This document shows positions 54,139-64,000 of a stretch of 64,000 bases of DNA, piece by piece (the first letter of the stretch is position 1; each line of letters starts with the position of its first letter). The stretch is from Steromphala cineraria. Its lineage: Eukaryota > Mollusca > Gastropoda > Trochida > Trochidae. Location of the stretch: the NCBI GenBank assembly GCA_916613615.1, contig OU744726.1, positions 20,959,515 through 21,023,514 of the forward strand. Direction: 5' to 3'. The position numbers and the translations under genes are program-made. The notes under the pieces are model-generated. The model was given only the letters and a program-made list of their open reading frames with translations, did no database searches and was not told the DNA's origin.

Positions 54139-54196
54139 TGAAGGTTTCCTTTTCGTGTTGTCTGTAACATAGGGCCCATGCCATCATACCGCACTG
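54139..54196 (+). repeat. signal-peptide-like exon candidate, decayed copy
   Basis: Keeps GAAGGTTTC, then CCCATGCCATC and CCGCACTG, with the start and core deleted. Confidence 0.4.
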
Positions 54197-54933
54197 AAAG
54201 CTCTAGAAGACGACGGGATTATATTCTACGACGGATCAGCGATACTCCGCATACAGTGTCAGGAAGGGAATGTGACATTATAATCATATAAGACGGCCAT
54301 GTTAACTGTAAAGCAATCATTCATAAACATTTCAATTTCTTTTCATTTGTGAAAATTTAAATTTCTAAGGAAATGTACTTATATATATATTATATATCAG
54401 GTCAGTTTTTTTAGTTCGAGTTATTTATTTGTATGAATTGGTATTGTAAAGTGTATCCGGTCATATTCTTTGTATTGCTATTTAAAGTTATTGATAAACA
54501 ACAACTTTGTTCTTTGCTTTCAAAAAAGCTGCTAAGATGAAATATGTAACTGAAAACAAATATGAAAAGATTAACAGAATAAATCTTCTAGGGGATTATA
54601 TAATCCATACAGAAAAGCAATACAACGCATTAAGTGTCCTGGAGAAAATGAAAATGAAATAATAATCATTTAAGACGAGTGGGATAAGTATGGAACAATA
54701 ATGTTGGTCAATTCAGTCTCTTCTCATTTGTGAAGTTTCCATTTCTTAACGAAACGCAATATTTACGTCAGGAAACCTGAACACAAAGACGTTTGTGTAC
54801 GTCCATGAATAACAACCAAATGAAAACGAAATATAAGGCTTTATTATATGATTGAGGGTGAGATACTCTGTTCTATCAGTGAAATAAACCCTCTATCTGG
54901 CTACAGTGGCGATAACCTTTATCGTCACTCTAC

Positions 54934-55002
54934 TGACGTCAAGTTCAAGACTTTGACGTCATGTAACAATGGTCTGACGTCATGAATTCTCATATGACGT
55001 CA
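54934..55002. promoter_or_regulatory. array of four TGACGTCA (CRE/ATF-type) sites
   Basis: Perfect palindromic octamers at 54934, 54954, 54975 and 54995, spaced 20, 21 and 20 bp, close to two helical turns. CREB/ATF-family bZIP proteins bind this octamer. No gene start was found nearby, so a regulatory role is inferred only. Confidence 0.45.
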
Positions 55003-55097
55003 CACTGTTACCGCGGTGACGGGCTCTTCCAAGCGGCCGCTCAACATGAAACTGGCCTTTTTTGACGTAATTAGAAGGATTTAATCATATAATAAAT

Positions 55098-55262
55098 AGA
55101 ATATCTGTCACTTCTTGACAAATACCATGTTTATCTCATCTTGTGGGTTGACAAGTTAAATATTTTCACTCGTGGCTGCGCCACTCGTGAAAATATAAAC
55201 TTTCTACCTCACTCGATGAGATAAACATGGTATTAGCCAAGAAAAGACAGATATCCTCTATA
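55098..55262. mobile_element. palindromic element
   Basis: Arms AATACCATGTTTATCTCAT and complement, extended outward by GATATCTGTC-like ends. An inner hairpin TATTTTCACTCGTGG sits at the centre. Confidence 0.7.
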
Positions 55263-55917
55263 TTCTTGTACAAACATACGCAATTGATAAGCGGTACAAG
55301 GGAGGTAAGCGTGTTGTGATCTCTTATTCGTTCCCAAATGACACTGCTTGATTATTCTGTACACTTATCAATCCAATTCGAGAAAAGCGATGTACATTAT
55401 TATATTTCCAACAAAATGTTTTGATAAGGTATTTCACTTTAGTTCGTATTAATTATTGTAAGTATGCTATTTTTTAACTCTATTTTTTCTTTCTCTTTTT
55501 TCCATGTAAACTATATCCTTATCACCTTGTTTTACGACAACAGTTCAGGTGAAACCTCGACACTCTTTATTTCTGTTTCCAATTTCCAATAACAAATGGA
55601 ATGCCTCTCTGTCCAAATAAAAAAAAATAAAAAAGGAAATTTTCTGCCAATAATTTTGCTTTATTTTCTATTGGAAAGGTATAATACACTGTTGAATGTC
55701 AATGATACAGGAGTGAATGTCGAATTGAATCAAAATAACACCTTTCCCCCACTATTTTTAAATTGCTCACATGTTAAAATGACAGTTGCACGTATTTTAC
55801 GTATATAGAATGTTTATGCGAAATGAAAATAAGTTTTAGCGATTACCCCCAAGATAAAACATTTTGTATATATTAATGAAAAAAATATGCGAATGTCCGA
55901 AACCTCTTTTGTTGATC

Positions 55918-55953
55918 GTGAAACCTTGAAACCTTGAAACCTTGAAACCTTGA
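55918..55953. repeat. GAAACCTT-type short tandem repeat
   Basis: About four units of GAAACCTT(T)-like 9-10 bp. Confidence 0.75.
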
Positions 55954-55977
55954 TCTATAACCTTTGTACATTACATC

Positions 55978-56090
55978 TTCTTATCATCTTAGGGTAATTC
56001 AGTGTTCTTAGTGAACATTTAGTCACTTATGGCTGGAATATTGCCCAAATGGAACTTTACAATATTACTCACTCACTCACTTAATATAAG
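55978..56090 (+). mobile_element. SINE-like tail with ACTC microsatellite
   Basis: Contains TATGGCTGGAATATTGCC and ends ACTCACTCACTCACTT. I associate this combination with abundant gastropod repeats; truncated, with no tRNA-like head seen. Confidence 0.5.
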
Positions 56091-56521
56091 GTTGTTCGGT
56101 TTAATAGCTGCCAAAATGCTTTAGATGTCGAAACATATATTATATAATTTTTGTAAACTGAATATAGAAGTTAAAAAGTAAGTTTTCAATCACCTTTCTA
56201 TAAATTGTAGTATGCCCATTCAACTATCTTATGTCAATGTTTTATTAATGAAGTTGTTAATAAATACTAAATATATTAAGCTGTGTGATAGAAATTTTCA
56301 TACGATTTTGTAAAATATATTAGTTCTGGGTCATTAGAAATGAAATATTCTCGAGATGAATTTTTAAATGTCGAGTATATTTAACAATTATTTACATAGA
56401 CATTACTCACGAAAACTCACACAAAATGAGCAAATTATAATTTTACTTTTATCGAAATAGGTCCATTTATGTGTGTTTTCTTATTGTATGCATTAAATTT
56501 TGACATTGCAGAACAAGATAA

Positions 56522-56605
56522 CATTCTCTCCCCACAGAGGCAACTCAGTCATACCCCAGTTAGCTAATTCAGGTATGACTGAGTTGCCTCTGTGGGGAGA
56601 GAATG
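56522..56605. mobile_element. 84-bp palindromic element with 10-bp target duplication
   Basis: Starts CATTCTCTCCCCACAGAGGC, ends with the complement, flanked by AACAAGATAA at 56512-56521 and 56606-56615. The arms match perfectly. Confidence 0.88.
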
Positions 56606-56650
56606 AACAAGATAATAGTGATTCAATTTTTAACAGGAAAAAGTGTGGCC

Positions 56651-56750
56651 TTGATTGGCATAGGGATCACGAAGGTTTCGGCGGTTTTTGTTGAAATGTT
56701 TGGTTTGCTTAGTCTTTGTGATTGGCCCCCCATGCCATCAGACCGCACTG
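56651..56750 (+). repeat. signal-peptide-like exon candidate, copy 4
   Basis: IGIGITKVSAVFVEMFGLLS then LCDWPPMPSDRT; no ATG at the usual place and no donor after ACTG. Probably inactive. Confidence 0.35.
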
Positions 56751-57271
56751 ATAGTTCCACGATACGAGGGGCTTATATACCACAAATAAGAAGCGATACA
56801 TCGCATTAAGTGTCCGGAAGAAAAGGTGAAATAATAATCATTAAAGACGCATGTGATAAGTATCGAACAATCATGTTGGTCAATTCATCCTCTTCTCATT
56901 TGTGAAGTTTCTATTTGCTAACGAAAGGCGTTATTTACGTCAGAGAGACTTGAAAAATAGTTCTTTGTGGTATTTCATTTGTATAAATAGTTTTGTTTAC
57001 GTGTACGCACTTTAACCCCTTGTATACAATCAAGTATGAGAAATAGCCTAATTCTTAAGTTGGATAATGTCGATTAATATGTTTAGATAGAAAATGAGAA
57101 CGAAAAGTAGGGCACTTTCAAATTATTTGGTAAATTAGTGTTTTATAATATCGTCGCTATAGACCTACATGTACGTCAAACTACATGAAAACGAAACAAG
57201 GCTATTCGTGTACAAACTAACACAATTGATTGGTGATACAAGGGAGATAACCACTACTTCATACCAACCTG

Positions 57272-57836
57272 ACAGGCTGTGAATACAACAATCTATGAAC
57301 AGTGGCAAAACGACTGGGATAGGGGCAACACTGCCAGACATATGCACAGCTCATGCCCTAAAGTGGTTAAGCACGCTAAGATTCGTCGACAAAACCGGAG
57401 AGACGAAGTTATTCTCACTCGTTTAAGACTTGGCCATTGTGGACTCAATGCTTACAAGCACTTTATAGTCAATGATTCATCTCCTTCATGTGTTCATTGT
57501 TTTAATAATTGTCCAGAGACTGTCCTTCATTATCTTGTTGAATGTGAGGGACATAAAAATCATCGTGAAGAACTCAGAGAGGTTGTTATGTCCAAATCAA
57601 ATAATTTCTCACTGAGATCTATTCTTGGTGAAAATTTGATGTTTGGTGAAGTCCAAAGATCAGTTTTAAATTTTGTCAAGAATACTGGCAAATATGACCT
57701 TATATAACATTTAATACTCAATTTTAACTTTTAAATGTTTTTAACTCTTAATAATCACTCCAAGTGCCGGGCGCATGTAGGTCATATTTGGCCCAAACTT
57801 CGCCCTTAATTTCACCTACCTACCTACCTACCTACA
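57272..57836 (+). mobile_element. 5'-truncated LINE, 3' end of ORF2
   Basis: The open frame to 57707 encodes RRDEVILTRLRLGHCGLNAY and then CVHCFNNCPETVLHYLVECE, the Cys/His motif near the C-terminus of Jockey/I-type non-LTR retrotransposon ORF2 proteins. The reverse transcriptase domain is missing. The element ends in (CCTA)n at about 57814-57835. Confidence 0.82.
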
Positions 57837-59190
57837 CTATCGGGTAGACGACTATATACATCCTACAGTTAAAGTGTCGACTGTCTATGAACCAAGCGTT
57901 CTGTGATATCGATCGTGCAGTGATCAAGTAGGGAGGTATTGGTTTTACCAGCAAGAGTTGCCTCCCTTTAACCAGACAACCTCTGCAAGGTTGATACGTT
58001 AATCTCTTCATATCTCTTATAGGGGTGGCTAAACTTTTACTGGTTAATCTAAAGTTTGTTATGTATGTCTATGTTGATGTGACACCTTAATAATCATTCT
58101 GTCTATCTACATTATACATATCTTCAATGCAGTGCTTCTAATAAAGATTGGTTTAAAGCAACCCAATCAGCTGCATACAAATTCAATTAACTTCATATTA
58201 CAACTGTTGCTAGATTGATTTCTTGTTATTGATTACCATGACTATAGTGTTTCAGATTCACATAACAAAATTGATAAAATGTTGCAGGTTATGAAACAAA
58301 TCAGGAAATGGCTCAAAATAACAACATTAAAAACAAAACGTCATAATATAGTCAAACAATTGTATTCCTTTACTGAATCTTCGCATCGTATATCCCTTAG
58401 TATCATGTCGGTCAAAGTATCGTGTCCTTATTAGTAACTTATACATTCATAAGCCTATCGTATATCCTTAGTATGATGTACATTGTATGTCTAAATATCA
58501 CGTGTCCTTAGCAGTAACTACCATGTATCCATAAGCCTATCATGTACCCATTATTATCATGTACAATGCATGCCTAAGTACCATGTGTTCTTATTCGTAA
58601 CTTATGTATTTACTAGCCTATCATGTACCCCTAATTATCATGTTAACCTTAGTATCACTAACGCGTCCTCATGATTTATATATTCATAAGCTTATTATGT
58701 ATCACTCAGTATCATGTATGTCTAAGTATCATGTGTCCTTATTAGTAACTTATCTATTTATAAAGCTATCATGTATTCTTAGTATCATTTATGTGTGCAT
58801 CACTGTATATCTAAGTATCGTGTGGTCCTTATATGTAATGTATATGTCATGCAAAAAGGGAGATAACTCCATTCTGCGTACTGCAATATCGGGTAGACGA
58901 GTATCTTTCACCTACAGTTTGAGTGTCGACTGTTTAAGTACCTAGCGTTCTGTGATATCGATCGTGCAGTGATCAAGTAGGGAGGTATTGGTTTTACCAG
59001 CAAGAGTTGCTCCCCTTTAACTAGACAATCTCTTTTGGGTTGATACATTACCTATCTTCCCTGCAGTGCTTATGATAACGAGTGGTATTAAATAAACCCC
59101 ATTCGGTGCAAATATCACCCATTTCCGTAAATACCTTGCAAACATGGTTAACTGTTATCTTATGATAATTGATCATGACTATATATTGTT
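57836..59190. repeat. about 1-kb-period duplication flanking a degenerate tandem repeat
   Basis: 57836-58250 and about 58880-59190 share CTATCGGGTAGACGA-type starts and the stretch GATATCGATCGTGCAGTGAT. Between them, 58385-58850 is a degenerate repeat (about 80-115 bp) built from CTATCATGTAYCC, TTAGTATCATGT and ATTAGTAACTTAT. Confidence 0.7.
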
Positions 59191-59599
59191 TTAAGTGATC
59201 AACATTATTTGTTTGATTTGATTTTGATATTATCATTTTGTTTTATTATGTGCTGCAGACATTGACATAACGGGGGGAGTCAAAATACAATTTTGTTAAA
59301 ACATTACAAAATAAGTAAAAGTGATAGCATTCCTTTACTGAAATCTTTAGCTTCTTTCAGCCATAATCGCTGAAATATTGCCAAAAATTATTATGTTTTG
59401 GCGGGGAGAGATGCACACTCAGTTTCCTTTGTTTGTATTTCAAAAATATTATTGTGGCTTAAATAATCGGTTACACAGCACCTTTCTCTATAGAAAACAA
59501 CACATAAATGAATCATAATGTACAGAAATAGACGCATGTTAAATGTTTCATACATTTGTTTTGTTAACTTGCTCTAATACCACCGTTGGTGGTTTGGAG

Positions 59600-59637
59600 T
59601 GAATAAATATTGATTGATTGATTGGTTGGTTGGTTGA
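59600..59637. repeat. GATT/GGTT short tandem repeat
   Basis: TTGATTGATTGATTGGTTGG follows AATAAA; it could be the tail of a retroelement but no body was recognised. Confidence 0.6.
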
Positions 59638-59639
59638 TA

Positions 59640-60785
59640 TTAGACAAGGACATTAAGAACTGATTATAATTCAATTATGGACTTCAATGCCTTAGATCGA
59701 GATTTTGGACAACAAGTCACATTTTACCACCTTCTCGTTTGAGTAAAAATATAATTCAAACTAGGTTGAAAAATGAGACAAATTGTTCGTACATGTATTG
59801 ATATCGTTCGCTTTTACTAATCGATAAATATATTCTTCTTAGAAATACTGGATGATTTCTAGTTATGCTTAGTTGTATACACATAATAGTATCATGTCTT
59901 TTTAAATATCGTGGACCCCTTAATATCACCTTGATTAAAAGGCTGTTCTATCCATAAGTATCATCTCTACATTTTAGTGACAATCATGTAGTCATAAGGA
60001 TATGGATCCCTACAGTTAGTTTCACATGTCTGTCAAGTAACTCAAATGGGTCTTGTATCCCTTAGTATTAAGGCATCCCTAAATAGCATGTATCTTTGTG
60101 AAAAAACAGCTTTAAAATGATACTTTAAAGCAACACTTGGTATTTCAAAAACTTAATCTTAAAACGCAAATGTGTTTTAAACTGTCATGTTTGTGGTCAG
60201 ACGCCATATATATGTTTAACGAAACTGTGGTAACTGAGGATTAACTAAGATAAAAAGGCCATTTTGTGACTCAAGCCAACATCAATCTCAAAAGATTGAC
60301 AGAATAATAAAACATGACACAATAAATAGTGATGGTCATGGTTATAAACTGTTTATGAAGCATATTAAAACATATCCAAACATGTCTCCCGCTGCCATAT
60401 TAGATTTAAAGTTGATTGAATCTTCCTTTGAGCAACTCCTGTTTTTAGAGCAGGTTTTACAGCATTATTCATATCATTTATTGTGCAGCCAGAGCCTTGA
60501 TTGATTAAACAGACCTTACGGGCCGACAGAGAAGATTAAACAGTAATATGCAGGAGATCTTATCGAGAATAGTTTGGTAACTTCCCAAAACTAGACGTTC
60601 CTCAGACGCGTTAAGCAACAAATACATGTATATGGGTGAATACACTCGAGTGAATTGCTTTACCTTTCTGTACTATTAGACTGGTTCACATAAAATGAAA
60701 TCAATTGTTTATTGATTGAATTGACTTCATAATTGATTCATTTAATAAAAAAAAAATTATTTTGAAAATCAATGTTAAAAATATA
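59640..60785. other. gene-poor stretch
   Basis: Weak continuation of the TAGTATCATG-type repeat to about 60110; otherwise nothing recognised. Confidence 0.35.
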
Positions 60786-61566
60786 CAATCTAAATAAATT
60801 TAGATCAACAGGTTTTATATTTGGTCATACTGTTGATCTAACATTGGCCCGTAAGGCAGGTCGTCCCGGTGGCCTCTGACATCAGCCTCTCGACCAATCA
60901 GAAAACTTGCCCTAGCTCGCTGGAAGTTAAAAAACTCAGCAGCGCATCTTTTGAAATGGATGATGTTCGGAGCTTTGTCATTCGGAGCGGATTGCTTGAA
61001 TGTATTAATAGATTAGATTTTTTCATTTTGAAATGATTTAGCGTATTTGCTAGTTGTCGATGACAAATGATAATTGCACATCGCACAGATACTAACGTGG
61101 CGAATAATAATCACAAAGTTAGAGCTTGATAAATGCCAATATCTGCGAAAATCCATATGCAAGGGGAGGTAACTCCTTTTTATCAAACTCGTTTATACTA
61201 ATTTATTTCATTGTCATCCAAATAATGTTTAAAATAGTGATTTTTGTCAATCATAAAACTAAAAATATTTCATACAACCAAAATAAAATCAACCTATTGA
61301 TATTTTTCTTATCAGTATCGAAAACAAGATTTATTTTTCACAATGCACACTGTTATTGAGAACAGGCCATAAGCCATCATATATGTCTTCCGTTCATTCT
61401 TTGAAATAGCGACTATGAACTATTTGTAACGTCGAATTTGATTGATCAAATCGCGAATTCCTTATTTGCATACGAAAGGTCACCGGGACGACCTCTCACA
61501 TTGGTCAATGTTAGATCAACAGTATGACAAAATAAAAAATCTGTTGATCTAAATTTATTTAGATTG
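60786..61566. mobile_element. 781-bp element with long inverted repeats and 9-bp target duplication
   Basis: Ends CAATCTAAATAAATTTAGAT and complement. Arms of about 100 bp run to GGTCGTCCCGGTG. The flanks are AAAAATATA at 60777-60785 and 61567-61575. Long inverted repeats plus 9-bp duplications fit Mutator-like elements; the interior has no transposase frame, so non-autonomous. Confidence 0.85.
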
Positions 61567-61576
61567 AAAAATATAC

Positions 61577-63529
61577 ATTTTACAATACCTTGTTAAACAT
61601 TCTGATCTATAAAAACTTTGTTATCTTTGGATAAAGGTTAGATGATTTGAATTCTAAGCGTCCGTGTATGGGTTAGGGTTTAATTCCTCTCCATGGTATT
61701 GTTACGATTATGAAAAAACAGTCGTATAAGTACCCTTTCAGCAATTTTCAACCCATTTAAAGAACGTACATGTAAGCCGTACATGTATGTACACACTGTT
61801 ATGCATGTATGCCTCACCTACATGTACATGTATATTCATAACATAGGCTAATGTTGTTCTCAAAATTGATGTAGAGTTCACTGTAAAGAAATGATTTATT
61901 ATGAAATCGTGTTAAAAATATAAAAATACCGTTGTAATGAGAAACGTCTAAAAAATTTGTTTGAAGTCAAGTTTACAACCAAACCAATACAAATGTAATT
62001 TGATAAAACGGAGGGTAAATAAAATAAAACGCGGTTCGTATATTTACGTATTTACTCATCAACTCGATCTGAAATTCCATAAAGTTCAAGAGATATCATA
62101 AACTAGTCATAATCAAGGAACATAAATTAAGAAATTATAATTTTTTAAGATTTTCAATAGACATATGGTTGGTGAAGAAGTAAACACAATTCCGTATTAT
62201 GTCTGTTCATATAGGCATGGGGTACTCAAGTCGCAATTCTAATATCTTGATTGGGACAAAGGTTAGGCAATAAACTTTAGATTTGATAAATAATAAAGTA
62301 AAGTATGAAAACGATGTTGTCGATATAATGCACTTTCATGGACATTTATTCGTTGACGCGTCATTTTGCGGGAGATGTTAAAGAGGCAGCATTCTGAAGT
62401 ACAATGTTTCCACATTTCTCTCTGCTATCTCAGTTAACGAGACCCCAAATCGACGTTCTTTAAGCTTGTAGTTTGCAATGACAAGAATATAATGTTAAAC
62501 AAATTAACATTAAAAAAATGGCTTATGGAAATTATGTAATTATATTTCAATCATTTAAATCGAATATGGATAAAATTAACTTGCAATTTGTATGGAAACG
62601 TTTCTTCTGCTTTCTCAGAAGTACTATCAAAGTTAAAAAAAAAAATTGCAATTGGCTCTGTTTACATATTTAAGGAATTTACAGTGGATATCTTAAATCC
62701 CTCCAAAATTTAAATAAAATCACTAATTATATATAAATCGGCTATTTTTGTGTAGAGGAAGCAGCAACAACCATAAACCATTAAGTGTAACATGTATATA
62801 AGCATGGTTATACTTGTTAACGTTAGAACCAAGTTCTTTCATCGTGAAGGGATTATATATTCTATCGTTGTTCAATCACATATTGAATATGAACAACTTA
62901 AAGTGGATAATACAGAAGAAACCATCCAAGGCACACAAATAAGAAATGTGTCGTCATATGTCGTTGACGTCACAATCCATTTACCTCAGTATTCCTTTAT
63001 AAGTGATGTTTTGTGTAGATTAAACCCTCAAATCTAATCCTCGTTTTTCGTTGAAAAACGTTCTGCAAAGTTCGGATAATTGTATTTTACTAATTGTATA
63101 ACTATGCTCGAATATATGTTACTATATCACGTTTGGCGTATGAGACACGTTGTGAGTTACCAACATACTGTTTGGTGTTTGTGGTCACAACTATTCGACC
63201 CGACTCAAAGTTCAAAGTCGATGACCTCTGATTTAGCGTGCTGACGCATAAACAAAATCCCTTGTAAAACTACACACATTATCTTATAATATTGTTGTTA
63301 CTTTATTTGGGAAATATTCATAATCACAATAAGACCAATCTGTGTTACAACGACTTGCAATATCTTCATGCATATATACTGAGCATAAACTTAGTGATTC
63401 GAGAACTGAACTAGAAGTTAAAGCTGCCCTTCTTTATGTTTAGCTCATTCTGACCATAGAGGTTTGTTGAACTATCTATCAAATGTATGCAATTTGATCA
63501 CTAGTTGTCTTCTTGTTAATAATAGTAAC
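61577..63529. other. gene-poor stretch
   Basis: AT-rich, no supported exon. A plus-strand open frame at 62792-63037 has no recognised domain and is left out. Confidence 0.35.
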
Positions 63530-63538
63530 GCCAATTTT

Positions 63539-63609
63539 CAATCTAAATACATTTAGCTCAACAGATTTTCACTACGTCCTACTACGTTGAGCTAAATTTA
63601 ATTAGATTG
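63539..63609. mobile_element. 71-bp miniature palindromic element with 9-bp target duplication
   Basis: Starts CAATCTAAATACATTTAGCT and ends AATTAGATTG, flanked by GCCAATTTT at 63530-63538 and 63610-63618. Its termini match those of the 781-bp element. Confidence 0.9.
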
Positions 63610-63719
63610 GCCAATTTTTAGCCCTATATCCAGTGCAACTACTTCTAAATGGCCGGACTATATAAGTACTTTGAAGAAATTTTACTTGCAAAGCAGCTTA
63701 TTAACGCTTCACATTGTAG

Positions 63720-63870
63720 GTCCATACGTTCCGTATTCAGGTACCCATTTCAGCAACTGGTTGGACTGGTCCAGTGAGGATGAAGTGCCTTGCCCAAGGA
63801 CACAACACAATGTAAAGTGTGACACGCCAGCACGCTTACCACTACACCACCGCGCTCCACGAAAGAAAAA
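63720..63870 (-). mobile_element. tRNA-derived SINE-like sequence
   Basis: On the minus strand GCGCGGTGGTGTAGTGGTAA is an A-box-bearing tRNA-like head, followed by TTGGGCAAGGCACTT, a motif I have seen in several aquatic-animal SINEs. It accounts for the overlapping open frames on both strands here. Confidence 0.6.
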
Positions 63871-63948
63871 CAATATAACTTTTCTGTGCATACATGTGTT
63901 TCTTTTTCGCCACTCACATATTTATTTGTTGGTTTATATGTTGGTTTG

Positions 63949-63986
63949 ATATTATTATTATCATTATTATTATTATTATTATTATT
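63949..63986. repeat. ATT microsatellite
   Basis: About 12 units of ATT with one interruption. Confidence 0.9.
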
Positions 63987-64000
63987 GTTCTGCATTGCAG

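Noticed and set aside
63671..63995. Overlapping open frames on both strands
   Set aside because: They are explained by a tRNA-like SINE and an ATT microsatellite.

Overview
The window is eukaryotic and almost certainly molluscan. Genes are split into short exons with GT/AG junctions, the noncoding DNA is AT-rich, and it is full of short interspersed repeats. These include many copies of an AAGGGAGGTAACTC-type motif and a repeat ending in GGCTGGAATATTGCC then ACTCACTCACTCAC, which I associate with gastropods such as abalone; that lineage call is inference. No bacterial-style operons, CRISPR arrays or standard RNA genes were seen.

The left half (about 1.6-34.4 kb, minus strand) holds one giant gene for a modular cell-surface protein. 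I traced 38 exons (about 12.7 kb of coding sequence, roughly 4,230 codons). From the N-terminal side they encode beta-helix-like segments, an SRCR domain split over two exons, a large beta-helix/EGF exon, then a roughly 1,700-residue block that occurs twice. Each block has a laminin-type EGF plus IPT/TIG domain, a second EGF, a cadherin-like/He_PIG-like region, several beta-rich exons, a polyglycine tract, a Cys-rich glycine exon, helical exons, a conserved beta-rich region, a cadherin repeat and a Ser/Thr mucin-like stalk. The second block ends in a hydrophobic tail that looks like a GPI-anchor signal. The SRCR plus beta-helix front half recalls bark beetle/Anakonda proteins, but that identification is tentative. 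The 5' end of the gene was not found, and one exon between 33.2 and 29.6 kb is missing from the model.

The double block comes from a 12 kb tandem duplication: 1737-13754 and 13757-26456. Its junction lies inside coding sequence, is in frame, carries 2 bp of filler, and removes the GPI signal from the inner copy. All 15 shared internal exons are open with matching phases in both copies. The copies differ by private insertions, by two Cys losses in the 5' copy, and by an inverted 103-bp core inside a palindromic element.

The right half (34.4-64 kb) has no gene I can support. It is rich in small transposons. Notable are palindromic elements starting CANTCT and flanked by 9-10-bp target duplications, a 1.2-kb TA-flanked element with GGGGCAAAG motifs, a GGGGCAGTAGCACG MITE family, a 5'-truncated LINE fragment and a tRNA-like SINE. 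There is also a series of about 110-bp plus-strand sequences that could be signal-peptide exons, and a regularly spaced array of four TGACGTCA sites.
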